Positions 53,116 to 62,112 of a stretch of DNA of 64,000 nt are shown here, one piece after another. This DNA is from Chitinophaga costaii. GTDB lineage: Bacteria > Bacteroidota > Bacteroidia > Chitinophagales > Chitinophagaceae. Position 1 is the stretch's first letter. Each line of letters starts with the position of its first letter. The translations under genes were made by a program, and so were the position numbers. Below the pieces are notes generated by a model. The model saw only the letters and a program-made list of their open reading frames with translations. It made no database searches and had not been told where the DNA came from. The stretch covers positions 1 through 64,000 of the forward strand of contig NZ_FMAR01000011.1 of NCBI RefSeq assembly GCF_900094705.1, read 5' to 3'.

Positions 53116-54219
53116 ATGTTTCAAACGCAGCTTAATCATACTTCAGCGGGCAACGCTATTTTCCGGCCCACTATTTTCCGCCTGGCCAATAAGACGGAGG
53201 CGGATGAACTACAGGCATTGGCCGATCGCACCCCTGGCCTGTCTGTATACGACAGCCTGGATAGACAACTGGCCGAACTGGTGAAAAGCCAACATCCCAC
53301 AGAACGCTTCACCGACGAGCAGCTTCAGGAAAAAGGCCAGGCCCTCCTGGGCAATACCCCGCACGCCGCCTACGGTGTATGGGTATACTACCCCTGGAGC
53401 CAGCGCCTGGTGCATATGCTGGACGAAGCAGAGTTTGTACTGTTGCGCACTAACCGCAATGTGTATAAAATTACGCCTGAAGAAAGGGCCTTGCTGGCCA
53501 CTAAAAAGATCGGAGTTATAGGCCTTTCTGTAGGACAAAGTGCCGCCCTGACCATTGCCATGGAAAGGCAGTGTGGAGAATTGCGCATCGCCGATTTCGA
53601 TCTGCTGGATCTCAGTAACCTGAATCGAATTCGTGCCGGGGTGCATAACCTGGGGTTGCTAAAAACCGTGGTGGTAGCCCGCGAGATCGCGGAGATAGAT
53701 CCTTTTATTACCGTGGTGCCCTTCGATGAAGGCATTACTCCTGAAAATATAGACCGCTTCCTGACGGAAAACGGTAAGCTGGACGTGCTGGTGGAAGAAT
53801 GTGATGGACTGGATATTAAGATCCTGGCCCGGGTTAGGGCGCAGGCCTACAGCATTCCTGTAGTAATGGATACCAGCGATCGTGGGCTAATGGACATAGA
53901 ACGTTTTGACCTGGAACCCACCCGGCCCATCTTGCATGGCAAGATACCGCCCCTGAGTCCTGAAGCCGTAAAAGCACTGACACCGCCCGAGCGATTTGGC
54001 CTGGCCGCTGCCTTTGTAGATGTAGCCAATACCTCCGAACGCTTCCGCATGTCCCTGGGCGAAATTGGCAAAACTATTTCTACCTGGCCGCAACTGGCCA
54101 GCGCCGTAGTACTGGGTGGCGCCGTAGTAGCGCACGTAACCCGGAGCATTTGCCTGGGCACCCCGCTGCCTTCGGGCCGATATTATGTAGATTTAGATCA
54201 GGTTTTCAGCGGTCAATAA
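53116..54219 (+). CDS. E1/ThiF-like adenylyltransferase, Rv1355c-type, without C-terminal partner domain
   Basis: 367 residues. An N-terminal region of about 125 residues ends in a conserved TPEERALLATKKIGVIGLSV. The nucleotide-binding fold has Gly133, Gly136 and Gly140 (a spaced variant of GxGxxG), ADFDLLDLSNLNR (Asp160, Asp162, Asn170, Arg171) that holds ATP in E1 enzymes, and VEECDGLDIK. Rv1355c-like proteins of other bacteria carry a nitroreductase-like domain after this; here it is absent and the protein ends near SGRYYVDLDQV. No catalytic Cys of canonical E1 enzymes is obvious. Neighbours suggest it works with the upstream acyltransferase-like protein. Confidence 0.8.
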   Translation: MFQTQLNHTSAGNAIFRPTIFRLANKTEADELQALADRTPGLSVYDSLDRQLAELVKSQHPTERFTDEQLQEKGQALLGNTPHAAYGVWVYYPWSQRLVHMLDEAEFVLLRTNRNVYKITPEERALLATKKIGVIGLSVGQSAALTIAMERQCGELRIADFDLLDLSNLNRIRAGVHNLGLLKTVVVAREIAEIDPFITVVPFDEGITPENIDRFLTENGKLDVLVEECDGLDIKILARVRAQAYSIPVVMDTSDRGLMDIERFDLEPTRPILHGKIPPLSPEAVKALTPPERFGLAAAFVDVANTSERFRMSLGEIGKTISTWPQLASAVVLGGAVVAHVTRSICLGTPLPSGRYYVDLDQVFSGQ

Positions 54220-54243
54220 TACGCCATCCAAGTGCACCCGCTC

Positions 54244-54251
54244 TACCTTTG
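54244..54251 (+). promoter_or_regulatory. -7 element upstream of the 7TMR-DISM kinase
   Basis: TACCTTTG, a full TAnnTTTG match, 18 bases before the start codon. No -33 TTTG at normal spacing. The kinase genes may therefore be transcribed separately from the two upstream genes. Confidence 0.5.
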
Positions 54252-54269
54252 TAGGTTAAATACAATAAG

Positions 54270-56462
54270 ATGTTGAGACATACGTATAACAAGCCATTTT
54301 TCTGGCTGATACTGTTGCTCGGTACCTTTTTCTTCCGTACCGGAACCGCCCTGGCGCTAGACACCATTTATATTAAACCTTCGCAAACATTACAACTTGC
54401 CGAGTTTAAAGCCGTAGAATATTTCCGCGACAAAACCGGTGAACTGGATTTTAAGCAGGTACAAAAGAAAGACTTTCAGCTCCTGCACCAGCAGGTCCCT
54501 AACTTCAATGTAACGACTGATGCGGTATGGATGCGTCTGCGGGTAACCAACCAAACCGACAGTTCGGGCCTTCAACTGATCATCACCAATCCCATTCTGG
54601 ACTATGTAGATTTTTACTACATAACCGAAGACCTGCATTTTCACCAGGAGCGCAGCGGTGAACTGGTACCCTTTGCCTGGCGCGCAGTAAAACACCAAAA
54701 TTTTATTTTTAATCTGAACCTACCCATGGGGGCAACCCGGGATTACTACCTGCGGGTGAAAAGCCGGGAATCTATGCAGGTACCTATATACATAGGCACC
54801 GAGCTAAACATATATAACAAGGTAAATACAGACGACCTCTGGCTGGCCCTTTACATCACCGTGATCGTGGTGATGACGTTATATAATGTCTTTATTTTCC
54901 TGACCACCAAGGATTACAATTACCTGTATTATATTTTTTACATCGTAGCAGTAGGTATTGCCCAGGTGTGCCTGCAAGGCATAGGTTACCGTTATCTATG
55001 GCACGACAATATGTTCATCACCGAGCAAAGCGTGCTATGGGTAGGTGCCTTGTCGGGTATTGCCGTGGCTAAGTTTGTACAGGAGTTCCTGCACGTGCGC
55101 GACCGCGCCATTATTGCCTACCACATATTTAACGGGTTTATCTATTTGTACCTTGGCTCAATTGCCCTGGCACTGTTGCACCTGTATTCCACGGCCTACC
55201 TGCTCATAGACTTGCTGGCCATGTCGGGCATGCTCTTTATCCTGGTTTATGTAGTGATCCAGTCTATCAAGAAATATCGTCCGGCGGTGTTTTTCCTGGC
55301 GGCCTGGTTTATCTTCATTATCGCGGTGGTGGTCTGGGTATTGAAAGACACCGGTATTATCCCTTACAATGTATTCTCCAGCCACATCCTGCTCATTGGC
55401 TCTGCCCTGGAAGTGGTACTCCTGAGTTTTGCACTGGCCGATAAGATCAATACGTATAAAAAAGAAAAAGAACAGTCGCAGGCCGAAGCCCTGGAATCGC
55501 AGGCTGTCGCTTTGCAGGTTTCCTTGGAAAACGAACGACTGGTGAAAGAACAGAACATCCTGCTGGAAGCCAAAGTGCAGGAAAGAACCGAAGAACTACA
55601 AGCTTCCAACAACAAGCTGAGTGAAACTCTTATCAACCTTAAAGACGCCCAGACCCAACTGGTAGAATCGGAGAAAATGGCCTCCCTTGGCCAGCTTACA
55701 GCGGGTATTGCCCATGAGATCAATAACCCCATTAACTTCGTAACTTCCAACATAAAGCCACTAAAACTAGACATTCAGGACTTGAAAAGCCTGCTGGACC
55801 GCTATGAATCGCTGGACCATGCCAATGGCAACATCCACGAGCAGCTCGAAGGCATAAAAGCATACCGAGAGGAATTGGATATTGATTATATTCACAGTGA
55901 AATTTCATCGCTCATCAAAGGTATAGAGGAAGGTGCTGCACGCACTGCCGAGATCGTAAAAGGGTTGCGTACTTTTAGCCGACTGGACGAAAGTGACCTC
56001 AAATACGTAGATATTCATGAAGGGTTAGACTCCACGTTAGTATTACTGCGAAACAGCATTCCCCATCATGTTCAACTTATTAAAAATTACGGCAAGCTGC
56101 CCAAAATAGAATGTTATGCGGGTAAATTAAACCAGGTGTTCATGAATATTATGAGCAATGGTTTAAACGCCATCAAAACAAAAGCCATTCAGGGCAATGA
56201 ATCGCTGACCATTTCCACCTCACTGGAAAACAACCTGGCCAAAATCGCTATCCGCGACAGCGGCATCGGGATGACGGAGGAAGTAAAAGAAAAGATCTTT
56301 GAGCCTTTCTTTACCACCAAAGATGTGGGAGAAGGCACTGGCCTAGGCCTGTCTATTGTATTCAGCATTATAGCCAAACACAATGGCAAAATATTGGTAG
56401 AATCGACACCAGGCAATGGATCAGAATTTATTATATATTTACCTTTAAATGTATCTAGCTAA
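54270..56462 (+). CDS. 7TMR-DISM sensor histidine kinase
   Basis: 730 residues. A signal peptide (to about 29) precedes a periplasmic 7TMR-DISMED2-type beta domain (VWMRLRVTNQTDSSGLQLII, split). A seven-helix membrane domain (about 190-385) follows, then a long coiled coil (about 400-470). The kinase core has His482 in LTAGIAHEINNP, an N-box NGLNAIKT, and G boxes RDSGIGMTEE and GEGTGLGLSI. DISM sensors often bind carbohydrate-like or diffusible ligands. The REC-histidine kinase gene starts 27 bases later, so a phosphorelay is likely. Confidence 0.94.
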   Translation: MLRHTYNKPFFWLILLLGTFFFRTGTALALDTIYIKPSQTLQLAEFKAVEYFRDKTGELDFKQVQKKDFQLLHQQVPNFNVTTDAVWMRLRVTNQTDSSGLQLIITNPILDYVDFYYITEDLHFHQERSGELVPFAWRAVKHQNFIFNLNLPMGATRDYYLRVKSRESMQVPIYIGTELNIYNKVNTDDLWLALYITVIVVMTLYNVFIFLTTKDYNYLYYIFYIVAVGIAQVCLQGIGYRYLWHDNMFITEQSVLWVGALSGIAVAKFVQEFLHVRDRAIIAYHIFNGFIYLYLGSIALALLHLYSTAYLLIDLLAMSGMLFILVYVVIQSIKKYRPAVFFLAAWFIFIIAVVVWVLKDTGIIPYNVFSSHILLIGSALEVVLLSFALADKINTYKKEKEQSQAEALESQAVALQVSLENERLVKEQNILLEAKVQERTEELQASNNKLSETLINLKDAQTQLVESEKMASLGQLTAGIAHEINNPINFVTSNIKPLKLDIQDLKSLLDRYESLDHANGNIHEQLEGIKAYREELDIDYIHSEISSLIKGIEEGAARTAEIVKGLRTFSRLDESDLKYVDIHEGLDSTLVLLRNSIPHHVQLIKNYGKLPKIECYAGKLNQVFMNIMSNGLNAIKTKAIQGNESLTISTSLENNLAKIAIRDSGIGMTEEVKEKIFEPFFTTKDVGEGTGLGLSIVFSIIAKHNGKILVESTPGNGSEFIIYLPLNVSS

Positions 56463-56489
56463 AAAATAATTTAATCACCTGCATCTTTA

Positions 56490-57587
56490 ATGAAAAACAA
56501 CCGTATCAGGATATTGTACATTGATGATGAAGTTCATAACCTGAATGCTTTTAAGGCCAGCTTTCGCAGGAACTATGAAATTTATACGGCAGGATCCGCC
56601 CAGGAGGCTAAACAACTGATCCGCAGCATCAACGTACACATCATTATTGCCGATCAGAAAATGCCGGTTACCACTGGGGTCGAGTTTTTCCATGATATCC
56701 GGGAATCTATTCCGGAGCCTATGCGTATTTTGCTCACGGGCTATACGGATGTAGAAGATATAATAGACGCCATTAATAAAGGCCATATTTATTCCTACAT
56801 TAAGAAGCCTTGGGATGAGCTGGAATTACAGAAAACCATTAACAATGCCTTTGAGATCTACATGGCGCGCCAGCAGCTCAAAGAAAAGATCATAGAACTG
56901 GAAAAAACAAACGACGAACTCAATCGTTTCATTTATTCCACCTCGCACGATTTGCGCAGCCCCCTTATGTCCGTACTGGGCATTATTAACCTGGCCCGGC
57001 TGGATAATTCAGTAACCGATCCAAACGGTTATATGGATATGATAGAAACCTGCGTACAAAAGTTGGACGGATTTATACAAAAAATCATTGAATATTATCG
57101 CAATTCCCGGCTGGATGTGGAATATGAGAAAATTAATTTCTCTACCCTGCTGGAAGATTGCGTGAATGCATTTATACCCCAGAATACTTCTATTGAATAT
57201 TTGATCGAAGTAGATCAGCCTATTGATTTCAAAGGCGATACCTTCCGGATTATGGTGATCCTCAACAACCTGATCTCCAATGCCGTTAAGTACCAGAAGC
57301 CAAACGAGGAAAGACCGCAAGTGAAGCTAAGCGTGAAAATAGAGCCGCACAAGGGAACTATTCGCATAGAAGATAATGGCATTGGTATTTTGAGCGAACA
57401 TTTACAGAACATTTTTAAAATGTTCTTTCGCTCCAAAAACAATAACAAACCCGGAAGCGGCATAGGACTGTACATCGTAAAAGAGGCATTAAGTAAAATT
57501 GGCGGCACTATCAATGTAGATTCGAAATACGGAGAAGGTACTCAATTTGAAATTATCATTCCGAACCGCAATGAATTCGATACCTGA
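56490..57587 (+). CDS. Receiver domain fused to a histidine kinase
   Basis: 365 residues, cytoplasmic. The receiver (1-125) has DDE at 12-14, Asp55 in ADQKMP and the Lys in KKPWDE. A coiled coil leads to a HisKA domain with His153 in STSHDLRSPLMSV. The ATPase has NNLISNAVKY, EDNGIGI and SGIGLYIVKE. It takes phosphate from the upstream kinase or switches its own activity by it. The receiver is nearly the twin of the protein at 9692-10156. It overlaps the next gene by 17 bases. Confidence 0.94.
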   Translation: MKNNRIRILYIDDEVHNLNAFKASFRRNYEIYTAGSAQEAKQLIRSINVHIIIADQKMPVTTGVEFFHDIRESIPEPMRILLTGYTDVEDIIDAINKGHIYSYIKKPWDELELQKTINNAFEIYMARQQLKEKIIELEKTNDELNRFIYSTSHDLRSPLMSVLGIINLARLDNSVTDPNGYMDMIETCVQKLDGFIQKIIEYYRNSRLDVEYEKINFSTLLEDCVNAFIPQNTSIEYLIEVDQPIDFKGDTFRIMVILNNLISNAVKYQKPNEERPQVKLSVKIEPHKGTIRIEDNGIGILSEHLQNIFKMFFRSKNNNKPGSGIGLYIVKEALSKIGGTINVDSKYGEGTQFEIIIPNRNEFDT

Positions 57588-57987
57588 TCTGCGCATTCTT
57601 TTGATCGACGATAATGAAATTGACCTGCTGCTGCATGAAAAACTAATCCTGCACCAGCGGATAAGCCATACCGTATTACCCTTTACCAACGCCAACCGTG
57701 CCCTAGAATACCTCTCCTCCAACCTTACTCTCCCTAACATCCCTCCCACAATTATTTTGCTGGATATCCAGATGCCTGAAATGGATGGATTTGAATTTCT
57801 TCAATCCTTTGCCACCTATCCACCCCGCATCAAATCGCAGTGTTATGTGATCATGGTGTCTTCTTCGCTGGACTATTCAGACATTAACCGTAGCAATGCT
57901 AATCCCATGGTGATGAAATTATTGCGCAAACCTTTAATGATTAAGGATCTAATGGATACCATACAGGAAATTTTCCGGGAGCAGTAA
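57571..57987 (+). CDS. Single-domain response regulator (CheY-like)
   Basis: 138 residues from the ATG at 57571 (MNSIPDLRILLIDDNEID); the alternative start at 57547 is deeper in the preceding gene. Asp65 in LLDIQMPEMDG is the phosphoacceptor, and the SSSLD and RKPL segments supply the Ser/Thr and Lys. No output domain, so it probably acts by binding another protein or as a phosphate shuttle for the two kinases upstream. It overlaps the kinase gene in another frame, a sign of coupling. Confidence 0.93.
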   Translation: MNSIPDLRILLIDDNEIDLLLHEKLILHQRISHTVLPFTNANRALEYLSSNLTLPNIPPTIILLDIQMPEMDGFEFLQSFATYPPRIKSQCYVIMVSSSLDYSDINRSNANPMVMKLLRKPLMIKDLMDTIQEIFREQ

Positions 57988-57999
57988 TCTCTAAGAAAA

Positions 58000-58029
58000 G
58001 GGCCGCCTGCTATTATTTGCAGGCAGCCC
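58000..58029. terminator. Bidirectional terminator after the regulator
   Basis: An 11-bp stem with one C-A mismatch (58000-58010 with 58019-58029), 8-base loop. It lies between the convergent response-regulator and aminotransferase genes. Confidence 0.55.
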
Positions 58030-58057
58030 ATTTATTGATTAATAGCTTGGCAAATAT

Positions 58058-59140
58058 TTATCCCGGTAATATGCCTGTGCGCACAATAGCCGCGATCTGC
58101 TCCAGGGCGGGCATCAGTGCGGCATTGGCCCATTCGGCGCCCAGGGCTATACGGGTATGATGATCGGCACCGGTAACCGAAAAGTCGGTACCCGGCGGCA
58201 GCGCAATACCCTGGGTGGCCAGGTATGCAGACAACTGACTGCCAGTGATGGTTTCTCCCAGGTATAGCCAGATATGGAAACTGCCGGGGAACAGGGTATA
58301 CTCCAGGTTGTACAGCGCTTCAGCAACCCGCTGGTGCCAGCGGAGACCTTCCCGTTGTTTTTCGCGGATAATGGTTTTTAATTCATCCCCTTGCATAAGG
58401 TGCAGGCCAAAATTATGAAACAGCGCACAGGGGCTGCTGGTGGAGATCTGCACTACTTTTTCTATCCCTGCAAGCGTATCTTTCGGGTATACAATATAGG
58501 CCGATTTCAGGAAGGGATTAAATGGCTTGGACAGGCCGTAAACATGAATGGTACGTGCGGGCAACAACTGAAGGAAAGTGGGTGGTGGGTCTGGGTGTAA
58601 AAAGCGGTAGGCATCATCTTCCAGCAGGTACACGCCCGGGAAAGACGCCACTATCTCCGCGATCTGCTGCCGCCTTTCCAACGACATTACTGCTCCCGTG
58701 GGATTTTGCACGGTGGGTTGCAGGTATACCATTTTGCAGACGCCCTTTTGTAAACAAGCCTGGAGCGCTTCAGGTATCATGCCTTCCTGATCGCAGGCAA
58801 TAGGCGCCAGCGGGTAGCCATAGTGGGACGCGATCATGCGGAAGCCCGGAAAGGTAACCTCCTCCACTGCAATCCCAGGAGCGTAAGACTGGAAACAGGA
58901 TAGAATGCAAAACAGGCTGCTATTGGCGCTGGGCAGCGCAATCATGTTGCTCATCGTATGCCAGGTAAGGGCAGGCAGTTGCAGCCAGTGAGCCACTATG
59001 GCTGCTTCGGCTGGCGATGGGCATGGATAAGGTGGTTGTAGCAACGCATATTTCTGCGGATCGGGCAGCGTGGCCACATACCGCTGGAACACATCCATTT
59101 CCAGCCGCACGGAAGGATAGTTGAGTCTAAGGTTCAGCAT
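58058..59140 (-). CDS. PLP-dependent aminotransferase (class I/II)
   Basis: 360 residues. The conserved LQPTVQNPTG (Asn146), LEDDAYRF (Asp175/Asp176, Tyr178) and YGLSKPF with Lys205 bind PLP. The sequence pattern is that of the aminotransferase domain of MocR-type regulators, but no GntR helix-turn-helix is present, so it is either a stand-alone aminotransferase or a truncated form. It is in an operon with the VOC gene upstream (6 bases). Confidence 0.88.
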   Translation of the reverse strand: MLNLRLNYPSVRLEMDVFQRYVATLPDPQKYALLQPPYPCPSPAEAAIVAHWLQLPALTWHTMSNMIALPSANSSLFCILSCFQSYAPGIAVEEVTFPGFRMIASHYGYPLAPIACDQEGMIPEALQACLQKGVCKMVYLQPTVQNPTGAVMSLERRQQIAEIVASFPGVYLLEDDAYRFLHPDPPPTFLQLLPARTIHVYGLSKPFNPFLKSAYIVYPKDTLAGIEKVVQISTSSPCALFHNFGLHLMQGDELKTIIREKQREGLRWHQRVAEALYNLEYTLFPGSFHIWLYLGETITGSQLSAYLATQGIALPPGTDFSVTGADHHTRIALGAEWANAALMPALEQIAAIVRTGILPG

Positions 59141-59146
59141 AAAAAT

Positions 59147-59530
59147 TTAAAATTGCACCACCACGAGGCGGTTGCCGTATAAGTCCAGGCAGTGAAAAAA
59201 AGGGGTTTCCCGGCCCGCCAGGTTCCCGATAAGCTGTACATCATTGGCTTTTACATGGGCGTACATACCGGCAGCATCATCGGTGTAGATAACCAGGGTA
59301 GGCTGACCCGCAGTTTGTTTGCCCACGCTTGCCTGCTGCTCCTCGGTGCTGGCCTCCATGAACCAGATGCCCACCGCGTCGTCTTCACTGAAGCCCACAT
59401 GCAGGAAGCGCTTCCCTTCCGGTGTAGTAGATTCGAAGAGCTTATGGCAGAAGAAATTCTTTTCGTAAAACGCGAAGGCTGCGTCGTAATCCGTAACAAG
59501 TATTACGGCCCTTCCGAGCGTTGTTTCCAT
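59147..59530 (-). CDS. VOC family protein (glyoxalase/bleomycin-resistance-like)
   Basis: 127 residues with the two beta-alpha-beta modules of the vicinal oxygen chelate fold: TTLGRAVILVTDYDAAFAFYE then FHCLDLYGNRLVVVQF. Possible metal ligands are the Glu and His in the HVGFSEDDAVG and PFFHCLDLYG strands. Substrate unknown. First gene of a pair with the aminotransferase. Confidence 0.9.
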   Translation of the reverse strand: METTLGRAVILVTDYDAAFAFYEKNFFCHKLFESTTPEGKRFLHVGFSEDDAVGIWFMEASTEEQQASVGKQTAGQPTLVIYTDDAAGMYAHVKANDVQLIGNLAGRETPFFHCLDLYGNRLVVVQF

Positions 59531-59649
59531 GCGGCTAAGATAATAAGGAATTAATTAGAAAATGTTCGGCAAATATCCCATCTTCATGGACCCGATAACC
59601 ATAAAAAACCACAACGTACACCACATTTCTTCACCTAATTTATTTTCTT

Positions 59650-60054
59650 ATGTTTGATCAGATCCTGTCATTAGTAAAAGAGCAACTGGAAAATCATCCG
59701 CAGGTAGCCCAGGCCCTGCCAGCCGGCCAGGCCGGTGAAGTACACCAGGAAGTAGCCGGCAATATCGTCAGCAGCTTGCAATCCAGCCTCTCCGGCGGCG
59801 GTCTTGGCAGCCTCAGCGACCTGTTTTCTGGTCATAGCTCCTTTTCGGAAATTGCCTCTTCTGTATCTGGCAATCTGATTCAGTCACTCACCACCAAATT
59901 TAACCTGGACCCCGCCATCGCCGGCAATATCGCTGCAGCGATACCTGGTATCCTCGCAAAATTTGGCCAGCAAAGCAACCCCGCTGCTGGCGGAGAGGAA
60001 GGCTCCAATGGAGGCGGCATTCTCGGTAGCCTTGGCAGTCTTCTCGGACATTGA
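59650..60054 (+). CDS. Small DUF937-like protein with glycine-rich tail
   Basis: 134 residues, no signal peptide. The repeated hydrophobic small-residue pattern, FDQILSLVKEQL, FNLDPAIAGNIAAAIPGILAK and the ending GGGILGSLGSLLGH, is that of DUF937/YidB-type proteins. Function unknown. It is alone between divergent promoters on the left and a terminator on the right. Confidence 0.82.
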   Translation: MFDQILSLVKEQLENHPQVAQALPAGQAGEVHQEVAGNIVSSLQSSLSGGGLGSLSDLFSGHSSFSEIASSVSGNLIQSLTTKFNLDPAIAGNIAAAIPGILAKFGQQSNPAAGGEEGSNGGGILGSLGSLLGH

Positions 60055-60075
60055 TTTTTTCAACACGTAAATTTG

Positions 60076-60110
60076 AAAAGGGTGTAGCGCTAAACGTTAC
60101 CCCTTTTTTT
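60076..60110 (+). terminator. Terminator after the DUF937-like gene
   Basis: Stem of AAAAGGG with CCCCTTTT, a one-base bulge and five further pairs, followed by a T run. Confidence 0.65.
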
Positions 60111-60276
60111 ATGTAGTGATGACTTGTCTTATTTCTAACACGGGAAAACCATTGCTAATATGCAGTGTTACCTAAACCAGAGCAGGTGAAAAAGAGATTG
60201 GTGAAATGGCCTGCCTAACTCCACCAAAGGCCGCCCCAAAAAATGGAACTGCAGGCAAAATTGTGTATATTATAGG

Positions 60277-61137
60277 ATGAAAAACACATGGCTGCTATGC
60301 ATTGCAATATTACTGATACCCTGCTTCGGCAGGGCGCAAGCCAATACCCCACTATGGCAAACCTTGCCCCTTGAACCACCCATGCCCAAGGCCGATCAAA
60401 GCGGGCTGGCGCCGGTGAATGATATTCAATTATATTATGCCATTTTCAATAAAAACGGGAAAGACCCTGTCCTACTTTTACATGGTGGATTAAGCAGTTC
60501 AGATATTTGGGGATTTGAAGTACCCAAGCTCCTAAAAACACATTGTGTCATTATTGTGGATAGTCGCGGTCACGGGCGCAGCACCATGTCTGACCAACCA
60601 ATGAGTTATAGTTTGATGAGTGCCGATATATTGGGTCTTATGGACTTTCTCCACCTTAAAACTGCCAGTATCGTAGGCTGGAGCGATGGGGGGATTATTG
60701 GCCTAGACCTGGCTATTCATCACCCAGATCGGATTTATAAACTTTTTACATTCGGAGCCAATTACGATACCACCGGATATAAGCCAGTGCCTTCAGACAC
60801 CTCCACGGCAACCCTTTTCAGATCGCGGGTAGCAGCCAATTATCGCCGTTTGTCACCCACGCCAGATAGTTTGGTAAAACTGAAAAAGGCTTTGGGCAGC
60901 TTGTACAGCCGGGAACCCATGTTTACAGCCGCCGAACTTAAAACCATTAAAGCGCCTACGGTAATTGCCTATGGAGCGTATGAACAATTCATTACTCCGG
61001 AGCATTTTAAAGCATTGGCGGCATTAATTCCCAACGCCCGCTTGGTCATGCTGCCCAATGTAAGTCATGCAGGCCCGCTGCAAGACCCTGATCGTTTTCA
61101 TGAAGCAGTAGTAAGTTTGTTGAATGCGCAGAAGTAG
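60277..61137 (+). CDS. Secreted alpha/beta hydrolase
   Basis: A signal peptide (about 1-22, GRAQA) is followed by an alpha/beta hydrolase of 260 residues: oxyanion-hole LLLHGGLSSSD, nucleophile Ser136 in GWSDGGI, an Asp region near FITPEH and the catalytic His in PNVSHAGP. Esterase or lipase-like; substrate unknown. It lies in a sparse region without obvious operon partners. Confidence 0.9.
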   Translation: MKNTWLLCIAILLIPCFGRAQANTPLWQTLPLEPPMPKADQSGLAPVNDIQLYYAIFNKNGKDPVLLLHGGLSSSDIWGFEVPKLLKTHCVIIVDSRGHGRSTMSDQPMSYSLMSADILGLMDFLHLKTASIVGWSDGGIIGLDLAIHHPDRIYKLFTFGANYDTTGYKPVPSDTSTATLFRSRVAANYRRLSPTPDSLVKLKKALGSLYSREPMFTAAELKTIKAPTVIAYGAYEQFITPEHFKALAALIPNARLVMLPNVSHAGPLQDPDRFHEAVVSLLNAQK

Positions 61138-61477
61138 TATATGCGACAGAGGCCACGCCCTATTTATTAACTATAGGTAATTGCCGGGCAGCACGGATTG
61201 CCACAAAAAAAAATCGTTAATACTGTTTGTTATACCGTGCACCTTCTGAATGGCCGATGTTAGCCCATTTATGCCAACTTGTTTTATAAATCTATGAACC
61301 TTATCTCCAACCAATACTTCACCTGCTGTCTTTCATCAAAAATTAGTGCTTCATTATCGCCTCATATTCGCCGATGCTTAGTGCATAGTGATCGCCCCTG
61401 CAAGCAAAAGGTTGCCTTTTTAACGATATGTTAAAATACCCAGATTTTCATCAAAAACTTAAAAGTTCACGTTTAAA

Positions 61478-61492
61478 TGAATTTTTATTCAC
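61478..61492. promoter_or_regulatory. Operator-like palindrome in the tetR promoter
   Basis: TGAAT-N4-ATTCAC, an inverted repeat, lies directly upstream of the -7 box TAAATTTG (61494-61501) of the tetR promoter. A near copy (CGAAT-N4-ATTCAC) is at 62113-62127, ahead of the aldehyde dehydrogenase gene. This is the arrangement expected for a self-regulating TetR protein. Not tested. Confidence 0.6.
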
Positions 61493-61493
61493 T

Positions 61494-61501
61494 TAAATTT
61501 G
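61494..61501 (+). promoter_or_regulatory. -7 element of tetR
   Basis: TAAATTTG, a full match, 18 bases before the start codon. The rest of the 382-base gap back to 61138 contains no recognised gene. Confidence 0.55.
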
Positions 61502-61519
61502 TGAAGACAATCTCCAGTT

Positions 61520-62101
61520 ATGAAGCCTTTAGATCCAAGCAAGCGCGTTAGAATTATCAATGCAGTGTATCGCATTGTTGGAAAGAATGGGCTTGCGGGC
61601 GTCAATATTAAAAGCATCAGTACCGAATCCGGGTTGGCTACCGGAAGTATCTACACCTACTTTTCCAATAAAGAAGATATCATTCAGGCCTCCTACCTCC
61701 ATTCCGAACACAGTATGAGCGCTCAGATTTATCAGGGGCTGGACATACGGGATCCCGTAAAACGATCCCTGTATGCCATCTACTTTAACACATTGAAGTA
61801 CAGGCTCAAGCATTACAACGAGATTGTTTTTGCGGATCAATATTTGCAATCAAATTATGTACAGCTTAATCTGGAAAAGGCGTTTAAGGATTACGAAGAG
61901 CAGCATGCTCCTTTATACGAAGTGTTTCGCAAAGGGCAGCAGGAAGGCCTGTTCGTAAACCAATCTTTATTCCTGATGAGTAATTTTTTCATGGGTGCCG
62001 TTCGATCTGCCTCCATCGGCATGTTGCAAAATGTGCTGAAAGTTTCCCGGGAAAATGTGGAAAGCAGCTTCACCATGGCCTGGAAAGGAATTTGCCTTTG
62101 A
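61520..62101 (+). CDS. TetR/AcrR family transcriptional regulator
   Basis: 193 residues. The N-terminal helix-turn-helix is RVRIINAVYRIVGKNGLAGV through SGLATGSIYTYFSNKEDII, a standard TetR fold. The ligand domain is helical, ending SFTMAWKGICL. Position and shared operator suggest it controls itself and the aldehyde/alcohol dehydrogenase genes, which start 78 bases downstream. The inducer is unknown. Confidence 0.92.
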   Translation: MKPLDPSKRVRIINAVYRIVGKNGLAGVNIKSISTESGLATGSIYTYFSNKEDIIQASYLHSEHSMSAQIYQGLDIRDPVKRSLYAIYFNTLKYRLKHYNEIVFADQYLQSNYVQLNLEKAFKDYEEQHAPLYEVFRKGQQEGLFVNQSLFLMSNFFMGAVRSASIGMLQNVLKVSRENVESSFTMAWKGICL

Positions 62102-62112
62102 GCCAGCTTAAG

